DNA from: Flaveria trinervia | Taxonomy: Eukaryota > Streptophyta > Magnoliopsida > Asterales > Asteraceae | Direction of reading: 5' to 3' | NCBI GenBank assembly: GCA_025506515.1 | Contig: CM046442.1 | Coordinates: forward strand, 16,281,187 to 16,345,186 | Length of the DNA: 64,000 nt | Shown here: one piece after another, positions 46,942 to 58,337 of the stretch | Layout of the letters: every line of letters starts with the position of its first letter | Numbering within the stretch: position 1 is the stretch's first letter | Made by a program: the position numbers and the translations under genes | Notes under the pieces: model-generated | The model's input: only the letters and a program-made list of their open reading frames with translations | Told to the model about the DNA's origin: nothing | The model's database searches: none

Positions 46942-47313
46942 TTAGCTTAGTATATTTTCATAGCAGCTGAAACACAATAATCCCACAAACAAAAACTTCT
47001 TCCATTTCCTTGATTCAGCTTGACTAAGTTTCAAATTTTCTTCAAGTTCATATTTTGCCTTTAACAGACCTAGAATAATCAACACTAATATTTCACACAT
47101 CTGCGGATCAAACCATCCTATGAAACGACAATTTGATCCCTCCATTACAACATAACTTTTTACAAAAATGGGGATGAAGAATAATAGAATAAGTAAGTAT
47201 TAAAAATAAAGAAGATTTACCTTTTCAGGACATCTATAGAATCGGCGACCAGGATTTCTCGAGGTCCACGAGGTTCTTAGAAAAGCTTTCTTACCATACC
47301 AACAATACACCAT
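46942..47313 (-). CDS. GRF-type zinc finger / membrane protein carried by the MULE
   Basis: Two exons on the minus strand. Exon 1 (47313-47221) starts ATG and encodes CWYG...FYRC; donor GTAAATC. Exon 2 (47139-46942) follows an AG acceptor and encodes CRFIGWFD, a Glu/Lys-rich helix and a short hydrophobic C-terminus ending in TAA. Joined in phase, the two halves form a GRF zinc finger with the Cys residues in the usual places. The total is about 96 residues, normal for small plant GRF proteins with a C-terminal membrane helix. It lies tail to tail with the MULE transposase. Such genes are often found beside plant MULEs or hAT elements, from what I recall. Function in the element is unknown. 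Confidence 0.65.
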
Positions 47314-47479
47314 AATTGTTTGTTTATATTTCAAGTGCAAGAACCCTACAATTAGTGGAGAAGAAGATGGGGGGTATGACGTATTTATTTATAGCCTGCA
47401 TCATTCAGTTAAAATATAAAATGATGAAATTGCCCCTCACATGAGTGGGGATAACATAATTTGTTAATCGAGGTTAGTA

Positions 47480-47605
47480 AAAAGGGTATTAAGTGAAATT
47501 AAGTTCAATAAAAAGGATAGCGGTGTAGTTTTGAAAGTTAAAGTCCATAATTTTATAGATACTTAAAGAACAATTTCTGTAATTTACACTATATATATTT
47601 ATCAC
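47480..47605 (+). repeat. Candidate right terminal region of the MULE
   Basis: The end CAATTTCTGTAATTTACAC and the phrase on TTAAAGTCCATAATTTTATAG resemble plant MULE ends, which often read GTGTAAATTACAGAAAT inward. No matching left end is visible in the window, so the inverted repeat cannot be confirmed. Confidence 0.35.
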
Positions 47606-49230
47606 AAACTAGGTTTTGTTTAATATAATATATTAATGGTCTATAATGGCTTAGTTGATGATGAAATAGATATTAATATATAAATAAATAATAATTATAC
47701 ATACATGGTAATTATAAATTATATTACATTATATACTATGAAAAAACATGGTTTCTTTAATATGGCCACAAAGGTTATGTTCTTTGCGTTTGTGCCCCTG
47801 TATGGTTGTAGAAGCTATTGTGGCCTACATGTGCTTGCGCATTTGTTTAGAGAGAGGGGGCAAAGAGGCGCTAGCTATCGTTGCCTGCCTCCAGCCGACG
47901 ACCACCTAGCTTCCGTCTCTGCAAACCTGCATGGTAGACCTCCATTGCGTCGATACATGACGAGTGGTCTTGGGACCGCCCGTAAGGTGACTGAAGGTTG
48001 AGCGCCGCATTTAGGAGGCTTTTTCTGGCCTACCAAGGACTATGGGTCTCTTATTGGTCGATGAAGATGGATGACCCCTTATCTGAGACGTTGATTTACG
48101 TTTCTCATGTTTCTTATTCAAAACCCTAGGTGCTTGCTACATGTCAATAATGATAGTTATACTTTATCTAAGACTTTCATTTGAGGTCTCTTACCTTCAA
48201 CCCCTATCTTAATCTTTTAGATTCGTATTTAAACTTTGATCTGCATGGGTCTGCCACTGCCTTTTCTTCGCCTCTTCCTTTTATACACTCTCTGCCTCCT
48301 CTTGTCAGTTGTAGAGAATTTAGCTATGATTGTGCTAGTGATGGTGTCGAAGGCTGCTCGGTCCCCCTTTCCAGCTATATTACCCCACTATGTTGTGTCC
48401 ACTAAAGTGTTCTAATTTGAAGATCTTGTTGCTAAGGTACACTCAATATTGTAAATTCAAGCTAGGCGACTGATTAATCAGGGATTAATTGGTAGTCGGG
48501 ATTAATTGGTAGTCGGCCCCCTAGCCTGGTCGATTATGACTAATTGGAGCCATTAGGTTCTAGGCGGAGCAAATCAGTATTAATTGGATGTAGGCTGTCC
48601 TAGGCGGGTGTAATCGGTGGTGTCCATCAACATAAATTTTTTCTTATGAGATCTGATCCAAAGAGTCGAAGACCATTTAACCTAACATGTAGATGTGTGT
48701 GCTCCAACACTGTATCACTTAAACTCTGCTCCTCCTTTGCTCCGGCGAACCCCCTTACGCAGCCGCCGGCTAGGAAGCGACCCCTTTGCGCAGCCGCTAA
48801 CCAGTAAGCGAACCGGTAAACCCCCTTGTGCAACCCCTTGCTCTGGCTTCCTTGTGCTCCGGCTTTTCTTGTAACCCAGTAGCGGCCCATTTACATCTAT
48901 GGCTCTAATTTCACTAATTGACTATATACATACAGATAAATATTGTGATTTGTGACTTTCACTAGTTGACTATGTATATTATCTAGTTGTACACTTGTAC
49001 CTCTATTTATATGTTATATGAATAATTGACTATGTATACATACAGACGAATATTGTGACTTTGTGAGATATATGTTATGATTATTGTCAAATGTCAATTA
49101 TATATGTATATTGTGATTATTGTTAATTATATATTGTCTATTTGACTGATGTATATTGTAAATTATATATTATTATCTCTATTTCAAATTTAATAGTTTA
49201 CTAATGTTACTATAGCATTTAGATATTTAA
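47606..49230. other. Unassigned stretch
   Basis: No coding region can be supported. A GC-rich segment (47860-48000) and another (48730-48890) contain open frames without family features. A 17-base tandem duplication lies at 48481-48514. From 48890 the DNA is AT-rich and may be the subterminal region of the hAT fragment that starts at 49231. Confidence 0.5.
48481..48514. repeat. 17-base tandem duplication
   Basis: GGGATTAATTGGTAGTC occurs twice without a gap, inside a segment (48460-48620) rich in GATTAAT and GTCGG phrases. Such phrases occur in subterminal parts of some plant DNA transposons. Confidence 0.8.
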
Positions 49231-49568
49231 ATGGCATCCATGGAATCAACGGCTAGTCAAGGTACAAAACTAAACTCGGATGATATCGGTTGGGAATATG
49301 GGAAGTTGGCCGATGCAAATGATTTAGATAAGGTGCGATGTAAGTTGTGTGATAAAGTTATGTTTGGGGGTTTATAGATTAAAACACCTCAGCTCTCAAA
49401 GAGGTGAACATTGGTAAAGAAACAATTTACCTCGATGATTGTTTTGGATAATTAAAGGAACCTCGATTTTTGGTCCTATGGATAGATTTGCAACATCCAA
49501 AGGTAACTCAGTCAAAGAAAATAGCAAACAAAGTAACCTCAACAATGTTGTTCGAAAAGAACAAATGA
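49231..49568 (+). pseudogene. hAT transposase N-terminal fragment with BED finger
   Basis: The ATG at 49231 opens MASMESTASQG, then a BED-type zinc finger (motifs VRCKLCDKVM and, after a one-base frameshift near 49370, GVYRLKHLS). The segment FGPMDRF near 49470 and a Lys/Asn-rich part ending in VRKEQMK are typical of the linker before the hAT catalytic domain. The homology stops abruptly at about 49568, where sequence of the Athila-like element begins. The catalytic and dimerisation domains are not in the window. Confidence 0.7.
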
Positions 49569-51075
49569 AAATCTCCCCAAGCTTAAACCTTTCATTGTCC
49601 TCAAGAAAGTCAACACTAGGAATAACCTAAGAAGTGAAAAGAGAACATATAGCTATATAATTAGGATACTGGCAATATCAATCTTAGTCTTGCCCAAGAA
49701 GTAAGAGCATGAAATCATCTTATTATGTTAATTTTCAGTTGTTGTGGACAAATTGGATTTTCAAGATTTTTATAAACAAATGTGCCCAATTTGTAAGTCA
49801 TGATCCTCTAACCCTTAAGTTCCGGATTTATCATTTCATATCAATTAAGCTGTATTAAATCGCTCATTTCAGTGCCAACACCTTCCTTCACACGGTGGAA
49901 ACCTTCCTAACCTCAAGGACTATTGAGAGCATGTGTCAATTTTTCACCACACGAAACACAAATGATTTTGCCATTATTACAGCTTATTTATCACAACTAA
50001 CTTCTTTTTTTGACTCGGCTCTCAACCTATTTTTGCTAGGTCTCAGTCTTATTAGGCACACATGATTGTTAAGTGTTTAATCTTTGTAAACTCGGGAACA
50101 AAGGCACTAGCATAACAGAGCACATCTGTCTATTTATTACTATCAACCTATTTGTACACGCAACCTACGATTAGCATAATAAAAGATAATATCATTTTTC
50201 ATGTTATTCTCCAAATCTTTCCCAAGGCTACGAAGGTGTTACCTTCTTGTTCTTTTTTTAAAATGCATCCTAATACTATGATTAACTATATACAAAGCAG
50301 TCCTAATACTACCATAACTATAATGCATTTTTAATGCAAACCTAATACTATGAGTAACTATATACAATGCAATCCTAATATTACCATAACTATAATGCAG
50401 CCTTAAATGCAGTATGTAATATATAATTGTAATATGTAATTGAATGATAAGTTAGCCGAAAAGAAATTAAAATTACCTCTCCCCAAGCTTTGAATTCAGC
50501 ATTGTCCTCGAGGCTTGGAGTAGAGAGTAGGATGGAAATTACGGAGGTGGTGGATGACAATGGGTGAGGGTTTAGATTTAGGGCTTCTAAATGAAATATC
50601 CTTTCCCTGTATTTTCTTGTTTGAATCAAAAAGCAGCTCGATGCGGTCGTGTTAAATCTAACATGGCCATTTTAACGTTTTGGAATTTCTACGTTAAACA
50701 AAAACCTAACGTGTCTGTTTTGAATTTTTGTCAAGTGTTTTTACGTGGTCGTTTTTAATTACTGTTTGACAACCCCCTCCCCCCCCCCTTTTTTTTTTTT
50801 TCTTTTTTTAAGTAAAAGAAAGATAGAAATAAAACAAACGAAATACGGGTTGCCTCCCGCATAGCGCCTTTCTTTAACGTCTTTGGCTAGACATAGTCCT
50901 TTTTAATGCTCGTAGTTTGGATTCCTCATCCCATCAAGTCACCTTTTTCTTTTTGGAATCCTTCATAAAACAACTTTAACCTATGCCCGTTCACTTTAAA
51001 CATTTTTCCTATTTTCTCACTTGTAATTTCCATTACACCATGAGCAAAAACATTAGTAATCACAAACGGCCCGGC
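49569..51075 (-). other. Non-coding tail of the Athila-like element
   Basis: No coding region, including no env-like ORF, can be seen. A purine run on the minus strand (a run of A with G, then mostly G, 50771-50811) is followed by TTGTCAAACAG and could be a polypurine tract before an LTR starting TGTCAAACAG. However, that sequence does not match the right LTR, so I keep it as a simple polypurine run. Confidence 0.5.
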
Positions 51076-52046
51076 CTAACGGGATCGTAATTGTCCAGAA
51101 AATAACTTGAGTTTTGATGAGAATAACGAAACATTTTGACCTACGCTAAAAGATTTTTGCGAGTTTACCTTATCATGATATGCTATGGTTTTTTCTTTGT
51201 AAATTCGAGAGTTCTCAAAAGCATCATAATGAATTTCTTCCAACTCTTGAATTTGAAGCTTATGGTAAACCCCGACTTCATCAATCATCATGTTGAATTG
51301 CTTAATGGCCCAAAAAGCCTTGTGCTCTAATTCAATTGGAAGATCACAAGCCTTTCCATATACGAGACGAAAAGGTGACATTCCTATGGGCGTTTTATAG
51401 GCAGTGCGATATGCCCATAATGCGTCATCTAAACGCAAGCTCCAATCTTTACGATTTGGGTTAACCGTCTTCTCAAGTATCAACTTTATCTCCCGATTAG
51501 AAATTTTGGCTTGATCATTCGTTTGTGGATGGTAAGCCGTTGACACACGATATATAATGCCATATTTCTTGAAAAGTGCTTCGATCGTCTTGTTGCAAAA
51601 GTGTGATCCTCTATCACTTATGAATGCCCTTGGTATGCCAAACCTACTAAAGATATTAGCTTTAATAAAACTTGAAACAACTTTAGCATCGTTAGTCCTT
51701 GTGGCCTTTGCCTCTACCCATTTAGAGACGTAATCCATGGCTAATAATATAAACATTACTAAACGATGACGAGAAGGGACCCATAAAATCAATGCCCCAT
51801 ACATCAAAGATTTCACATACATGAATAGGTGTGAGGCACATTTGATCTTTATCTTTTAAATTACCTGTTTTCTAGCCTCATTCATAGGATTTGCAAAACA
51901 TATATGAATCAAGAAATATGCTTAGCCAATAAAAAAACTGAATCGAGTACCTTGTGTGTTGTGTGTTTTGGGCCAAAATGCTCGCCACAAGCTTGTGAGT
52001 GACAATATCCTAGAATACAAGGTACCTCACTCATGTCGACTCATCT
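51076..52046 (-). pseudogene. pol: Athila-like integrase, catalytic Glu lost
   Basis: The integrase core has the first Asp in MDYVSKWVEA (about 51735), the second in ISDRGSHF (about 51595-51620), and then HPQTNDQAKISNREIK (about 51480-51530). The family normally has Gly-Gln-Ala-Glu here; the Asp and Lys seen are what single G-to-A changes would give. The third catalytic acid is therefore missing. The C-terminal part (FRLVYGKACDLPIELEHKA) is typical of Athila/Tat integrases. A frame break separates it from RNase H near 51830-52040. Confidence 0.85.
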
Positions 52047-53858
52047 TCATATAACTTGATCGACACAATACTTCCAGAGGTATGGTTCAGCCCAAACATA
52101 TCTTCTTGCTTCCTTTTTTATCTTATCTGTTTGGGCACGGTAAAAATTGAAGGGAAAAGTATTTGCCACCTTGTAGTTTACAATATCAGCATACCAAGGA
52201 GTGGTAATTTGAGTAGCAAATAATTTTTCATTTGGGAATGAGTCATTTAAGGGCATTGGTTCCTCATTGTTTATGATCCTACTTAGGTGATCCGCCACAA
52301 AATTTTCCTTTCCACTTTTGTCTCTGATTTCCAAGTCGAATTCTTGATGTAAGAGCACCCATCTAATAAGTCTCAGCTTGACATCCTTTTTAGTCATCAG
52401 GTACCTCAAAGCTGCATGATCAGAATATACAATTACTTTAGTACCTAATAAATATTGTCTAAATTTCTCTAAAGCAAAAACAATATCTAAAAGCTCTTTT
52501 TCTATGGTTGAATAATTGCTTTGAACATGGTCCAAGGTTCTTGAAGCATAGTAGATCGCGTGTGGTACTCAATCCTTCCTTTGACCCAACACCGCTCCTA
52601 CCGCATGATTGCTTGCATCACACATGATCATAAATGGTAAACTCCAATCCGACGGTTGGATTATTGGTGCACTAACCAATGAAGCCTTCAAGGTATCAAA
52701 GGCTTGCTTGCAAGCTTCGAAAAACATCAATTCTACATCTTTTTGTAGAAGCTCACACATTGGTCTTGTTATCTTGGAAAAATCTTTGATAAATCTTCGG
52801 TAAAATCGTGCATGACCAAGAAAATAACGCACTTCGCACTCACTATTAGGATAAGGTAAAGATTTAATGACAATAATTTTTGCTTTATCAACCTCTAAAC
52901 CTTTTAAAGAGACAACGTGACCTAAAATAAGACCTTGATCAACCATGAAATGACATTTCTCATAATTTAAAACAAGATTAGTCTCAATGCATCTTTTTAA
53001 AATCTTAGTCAAGTTTTCCAAACATTCTTTAAAATAATTTCCATACAGGGTGAAATCATCCATGAAAACTTCAATTATCTCCTTAACATAATCAAAATAT
53101 ATACTTACCATGCACCTTTGAAATGTGGCGGGTGCATTGTAAAGCCCGAAGGGCATCCGCCAATACGCAAACATGCCAAAAGGGCATGTAAAAGTTGTTT
53201 TCTCTTAGTCCTTTGGTGCAACGAGTATTTGATGGAAACCAAAATACCCATCTAAACAACAATAGTGGGACTTACCTGCTAATTTTTCTAGCATTTGATT
53301 TATAAATGGTAGTGGAAAGTGGTCCTTGCAAGTTGAGGCATTTAGCCTTCTATAGTCAATACACACCCGCCACCCGTTTTGGATACGAGTGAGGACCAAT
53401 TCACCTTGTTCATTTTTAGTTACAGTTATACATGTTTTCTTAGGCACAACTTGCACGAGACTTACCCACTTGCTATCGGAAATGGGGTAGATCATGCCTG
53501 CATTTAACAACTTTAGAATCTCGTTCTTCATAACCTCCATCATTGGTTGATTCAATCTCCTTTGTGCTTCTCTTGCTGGCTTGTAATCCTCCTCCATTAG
53601 GATTTTATGCATACAAAGTGATGGGCTCAAACCTTTTATGTCGGCTATGGTCCACCCAATTGCTTCCTTGTATTGCTTGAGTGTGTTGATCAACTCTTTT
53701 TCTTCCTCACTTGTCAGCTTATTAGATATGATCATTGGTAAAGTTTCTTTCTCTCCAAGGTATGCATACTTTGGATGATTAGGGAGGGCTTTAAGTTCTA
53801 GCTCGGGTGCCTGCAAAATAAATGGAACAAGCTTTTGGTTAGAAATTGGAAGTTTCAT
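52047..53858 (-). pseudogene. pol: Athila-like reverse transcriptase and RNase H
   Basis: RT starts near 53858 with the linker LPNHPKYAYLGEKETLP. WRVCIDYRRLN (about 53345-53375), FMDDFTLYG (about 53045-53075; catalytic Asp pair intact) and FLGHARFYRRFIKDFS mark the palm and thumb. RNase H begins with MIMCDASNHAVGAVL (about 52580-52630) and continues with STIEKELL and VYSDHAALRYL. Short frame breaks lie near 53190 and 52560. It is better kept than the gag. Confidence 0.9.
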
Positions 53859-54672
53859 TTTTTTGGTTCATACCTTGCTTTCTTCTGTTCCTCCATAATT
53901 GTTACTACTTCCATTAACTCTTCCCCAAGCTTGAACTTTTCAGTAAGCTTTTTTGTTGTTACTTCATCAATGCTTCTATATAACACCATTGCTAGAACAT
54001 CATGGTTAGATAACTCAAAACAATCATCGGTCAAAGGTTCAATAACATCTACCCAATTCAAAGAAGAAACATCGCTTGGATATTGCATAACATCATATAC
54101 ATTAAAATGGATAACCTCACCATCAAATTCCATTGAAAGAATACCACTATAAACATCAATTTTTGTCTTTGTGGTTTTCAAAAATGGCCTTCCTAACAAA
54201 ATGGAACTTAAATTTGAGGTATCATCATCTTCCATGTCTAAAACATAAAAATCTACTAGAAATACCAATTCATTCACTTGGACCAATACATCTTCTAGTA
54301 CACCTTTTGGGTATAGTACAAAACGATTGACCAATTGAATGACTACCCCGGTCCTCTTTAACACTGCTACATTAAATTTTTAGAAAATAGAGTATGGTAG
54401 AACATTAATAAAGGCTACAAGGTCGAGCATGGCTCGAGGTATGCTAAGATTCCCCAATTTGCAAGGAACCGTAAAGACACCCAGAGCCTTACACTTTGGT
54501 GGTAATCTTTTTGTAAAACTGCAGAAATATTTTCACCTACCTTGACTATTTCATTACCCTTAAGCTTTTTCTTAGATGTACAAAGTTCTTTTAAAAACTT
54601 AGCATATCTAGGAACTTTTTTTATAGCATCGAGTAATGGTATGTTTACATCTACCTTACAGAATGTTTCCAT
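53855..54672 (-). pseudogene. pol: Athila-like aspartic protease region
   Basis: The upstream block (IPLLDAIKKVPRYAKFLKEL, about 54600-54640) is the typical Athila gag-protease linker. The active site, normally LDLGAS, reads LDLVAF near 54405-54425, so the catalytic loop is altered. The C-terminal part with LLGRPFLKTTKTKIDV (about 54160-54210) is well kept. Frame breaks occur near 54415 and 54370. Confidence 0.82.
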
Positions 54673-54918
54673 ATTCTCTTATTCTTCCTTTTATTTTTGT
54701 GTACCTTTTAGTCTTGAAGGGAATGGAGGTGGAAGAGTATACTTTGCCTTAACTTTATTGGGTTTTAGTGTATCCTTCTTTTCCAAGTCATTCTTCTCAA
54801 CCTCAATCTCTTCTTCCTCCTCTTGTACTTCCGGACCATCATAACTCTTCCCACTCCTCAAGGTAATTGAATAAGCATTATGCTTAGGATTTGTTTTGGT
54901 TTGTGCGGGTAGCTTACC

Positions 54919-56346
54919 TTAGGACTCTATCTTGCTTACTGAGTTGGCCAGTTGAGTTATTTGTTGCTCTAAGTTTTTGATGCTAGCTTTTGTTTCCTGC
55001 CGGAACGTGTGTGTGTGTTGGTTTCTAAACTTTTGACAATATCTTCCAAAGACATCCATGAGCTTTCTGCTTGTTATTATTGTCATGGCTAATAGTTTTG
55101 TTGATTGTCTTACATCTAAAATGGAGGTCTTTGATGGAATTGTAAGGCTATTTGCGGATAACCAACATTGGGTGCTTGCCCCAATTTTGATTATTTCTTT
55201 GTTCTTCATAAGATCTTGAATTCTACCCCGGATAACCTCCTATTGCTTGTGCTTCTTCAATATCTTCTTAAAGTGTGGGACACATATAAATGGGGTGTCC
55301 AAATTGTAAGTATACTCCACACGCTTGCGGTTTTTGCTCAACTTTCTTGCCTTTTGTGAGCTGCATTACAGCTTTAGTCAACTCAGCAAGTTGGCTTTCA
55401 AGGTGGGGAGTGCTCACAACATCATCATACCATCCTTCTTCTTGTGAAGCATGTTTGGTATATTCGGTGATAAAGTATATCAAGGCTCTGATTTGGGTTG
55501 GTTTTTATCAAAAAAAGCTTCCCAACTAGAAGCATTTATTAAATGCCTCTCTAGTGGTGCTAACCCTTCACAAAAGTATTAAAGTAGTTCGTGTTCTGAG
55601 ATGCCATGTAGTGGGCACCGAGCACATAGCTTCTTGAATCTTTCCCAATAAGTATGCAAAGCTTCTTTTTTTGCTTGTTTAATCCTAATGACCTCCTTGT
55701 GTAGAATAGAGGATTTAACTTTCGGGAAGTACTTATCTAAGAACTGTTTTGCAAGATCATTCCATGTATTTACCGACCCCGGTGGTTCGTAATATAACCA
55801 TTCTTTAGCTAAATCTTTCATAGCAAAGGGGAATGCCCTAAGCTTGATTTGGTCTTCAGTAACGTTGTGTGGCTTCATTCCGAAACACACAACATGGAAT
55901 TCCTTAATAAACTTATATAGTTCTTCGTTCTCAAGACCTCGGAAGAGTGGTAACAAGTTTATAAGACCAAATTTCAACTCAAAGTTCACCATAGAAGGGT
56001 AGTTTATGCAGAGGGGTTGTTGGGTAACCTCATGGGTTGCCTATTGTCTAAGGGTTTGTTCGGCTGGAGCTGCCATGGTTGGCTCGGGTGAGGGTGGTTC
56101 TTGATGGATAGGTGATTATGGTGGAGTGGTGATTGTTTGTGAGGGTTGTGGTGATTCGGTGTCGGATTCAAATTCACTTGACAAGGGTATATCTTGCCAA
56201 ATGTCGGTGACCGACGGTGAAGTAATTGGTGTTGAGTAACTTGTTAACCTCTTTCGGAACTTCGCTTGTTTCGTTAACCTTTTTGCTGTCTTCTCAATCT
56301 TTAAGTCAATCTCAAGTGGTGTACCTATACGAAAAGACCTTGGCAT
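54919..56346 (-). pseudogene. gag: Athila-like gag, degraded
   Basis: The start is the ATG at 56346 (Met-Pro-Arg-Ser). The retrotransposon-gag domain lies at 55992-55579 (motifs FRGLENEELYKFIKEFHVVC, AFPFAMKDLAKEWLYY, YWERFKKLCARCP). The C-terminal part continues in broken frames to about 54919. No CCHC knuckle is obvious; a CGVYLQFGHPIYMC segment near 55275-55320 may be its remnant. It forms the particle core. Confidence 0.82.
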
Positions 56347-56368
56347 AAAGTGATTAGAATCACCATAT

Positions 56369-56386
56369 CCCCAGCAACGACGTCAA
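56369..56386 (-). other. Primer-binding site of the Athila-like element (tRNA-Asp type)
   Basis: The minus strand reads TTGACGTCGTTGCTGGGG. That is the usual Athila site TTGGCGCCGTTGCCGGGG with three C/G-to-T/A-type changes, two to three bases inside the LTR end at 56389. Confidence 0.7.
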
Positions 56387-56388
56387 TT

Positions 56389-57108
56389 TGTTGGGTGTCG
56401 AATCTAGCAAATAAAAGATTATAATGTGAACCTACTATTAAACACACTAATAATTGTATGAGCGGAAGCAGGGTTCGTGTTCTCAGGGATACGTGTCAAT
56501 TATTTTATATCAAATATGTTTTAGCATAGTTACTTTGATTGATTATGGATTAAGGAAGGTGGGGGTTTTAATTGAAAACTAAATCTAAAAGTAAATTGCG
56601 TAAAGTAGAAAAAAAGTCCAGTGACCCTACACGGCCATGTCAAAACTATAAAGGAAATTCCACGCGGCTGTGTTAAGGTTCTACGAGAAAAACATAAATT
56701 GACATTTTTTTGTATTTTTATTATTATGAAAAAGAGATTATTGAATACATTAATTAAATGGTAAGTAAATTCAAATATAAAAACTAATTCCAACACTAAG
56801 GTAATTTCTTGACTCGATTTGGCTTACGATCATCAATGATTATAGTGCAATGACAATTTTTTATTAATGATTTGTATAGATACTAAGCATCACGCCATTC
56901 AGATATCCCCTCTATCTAATGTCCAATCAATCGCAGTTCGTTAATTGGAGCCAACGCACTACTCTAAGCTCACGCCGTTCGAATCTTAGCATGCGGGTTG
57001 CAACGATAGAAGCATTGATTATAATTAAACACACACACCGTTTGGTATGTCTAACTAGATTGTATGATTCTATAACGAGAATGAATTCATAGACAAACTC
57101 AAACCGTT
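56389..57108 (-). mobile_element. 5' LTR of the Athila-like element, interrupted by element D
   Basis: On the plus strand it starts TGTTGGGTGTCG beside the PBS. It contains CACGGCC/GGCTGTG phrases near 56630-56680 often found in these LTRs. It is cut at 57108 by the D LTR and would continue beyond the window. Confidence 0.65.
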
Positions 57109-57856
57109 TGTTGATCCATATGTACCTAGTTTATGATCTTAATGTAATATGTCTGTCATGTCCTAAATGTAATGAAATGAATGACTTGATTGAAACATAT
57201 TATGTGGTTATTGATCTTAATGTTTAATGTTTCAGTGTATGTTGTAATGTTTATCATTTATTAACGCATATTGAACAAACTATATAAGTTGAGGTAGTTT
57301 GAATAGATCTTAGTCAAATAATGAGTAAGAAACTTATTCAAACTTAGTCGTATGAAGTTTTCATGCGAATGAGCCATGCTAATGGACCATACACATGAAT
57401 ATTTTATGCTAATGGATTAGTCACACGACTGAATCAAAAGACTGGATCAATCGCACGACTGAAACATACGGATGACTCAGTCACACGACTAAACCCTCAG
57501 TCGTGTGATTGACTCATTCGCATGCTTTAGTCGCACGACTGAACCATGCTAATGGTCCAGTCGTACGATTGACTAACCCTAACCTATAAATACCACTTAA
57601 TTCGTGGAAAAACGGAACACTTTGAAGAATTCGACTCCTGCTCATACCCTAGCCATCCAGAACATCCAAGAAATCCAGTCCAAGTTCATAGATCGTTCTT
57701 GATCGATTCCTATTCGTTCTTAACATTTAGTTTACTCTTATATCGATCAGGTTAATGTTCTCATTGATTGGATCGCCAATCAATAGGATTCCTCACTATT
57801 TGAGTTGGTATACACGTAGATCAGTTAGTACTCCGTCCAGTACATGATCCCTAACA
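57109..57856 (+). repeat. Element D 5' LTR (748 bp)
   Basis: It starts TGTTGATCCATATG and ends GATCCCTAACA, with a TGTT/AACA inverted end. The TCGCACGACTGA array (about 57350-57580) lies directly before TATAAATA (57585-57592). Its start matches the start of the right LTR of C. The 3' LTR is outside the window, so the target duplication (expected CCGTT, 57104-57108) cannot be checked. Confidence 0.85.
57585..57592 (+). promoter_or_regulatory. Element D LTR TATA box
   Basis: TATAAATA in the context AACCTATAAATACCAC, after the motif array. It is the same core as in both LTRs of C. Confidence 0.7.
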
Positions 57857-57858
57857 AG

Positions 57859-57870
57859 TGGTATTAGAGC
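57859..57870 (+). other. Element D primer-binding site (tRNA-iMet, one mismatch)
   Basis: TGGTATTAGAGC has one C-to-T change from the standard site, two bases after the LTR. Confidence 0.88.
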
Positions 57871-58337
57871 TTTGGCTCTTGATTTACGTGTGATTCAATC
57901 GATTTTGATATAAAAATCGTGTTTTTCATGCAAAAATGCAATCTTTTTGTGTCAAACAGTGTTTTGGACGTCTCCATGTCAAAAGTTAACATTTTCCGGC
58001 ATACGACAATTAGGGTTAGTGAGAAATTCGTGTTTTTGCGTCAAAATACCTTAAACCTTCGAATTCTCAAGATTCAACAGCTTCAGTCGCACGATTGACA
58101 CAATCGTATGACTGAATCCATACGCACGATTGGACTCAGTCATTCATCCATACGTACGACTGAATTGCCTAGTCGCATTGTTCATTCACACCTGTCCATT
58201 CGCACGAGTGAGCCATCCGCATTGGTTCATTCACACGTCTGAGCCTTCCGCATTGGTCAATTGCACGAATTGTCCAATCGCACACCTTTATTCGCATAAG
58301 TAAAACAGTTTTGTTCTAAAGACCAAAGTCAAAAGTA
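57871..58337 (+). repeat. Element D leader with TCGCACGA motif array (58080-58290)
   Basis: The leader has no coding signal. Its second half carries copies of CAGTCGCACGATTGA, TCGTATGACTGA and CATTCGCACGAGTGA, the same class as in the LTR. Confidence 0.85.

Larger units (their letters stand above)
49569..57108 (-). mobile_element. Athila-like Ty3/gypsy element, left end unresolved
   Basis: On the minus strand: LTR from 56389 rightward, PBS-like site at 56369-56386, gag (56346 to about 54920), protease, RT (53858-52569), RNase H, integrase (51822-51076), then a long non-coding tail to 49569. The Athila type is inferred from the gag and pol motifs and from the tRNA-Asp-type PBS. The tail contains phrases such as CCCCAAGCTT and GGGTTGCCTCCCG that I associate with Athila internal regions. 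The right LTR is interrupted by element D at 57108. No left copy of TGTTGGGTGTCG is present, so the 3' LTR is missing or lost. Confidence 0.72.

Noticed and set aside
47705..48405. Two short open frames with possible hydrophobic segments
   Set aside because: No family resemblance, no conserved context; left as unassigned DNA.
48627..48890. 87-codon open frame, minus strand, GC-rich
   Set aside because: No recognisable motif; the DNA is built of short internal repeats (GGGGTT, CGGAGC phrases).
50771..50811. Polypurine tract and start of an Athila 3' LTR
   Set aside because: The following TGTCAAACAG sequence does not match the right LTR, so an LTR boundary cannot be supported.
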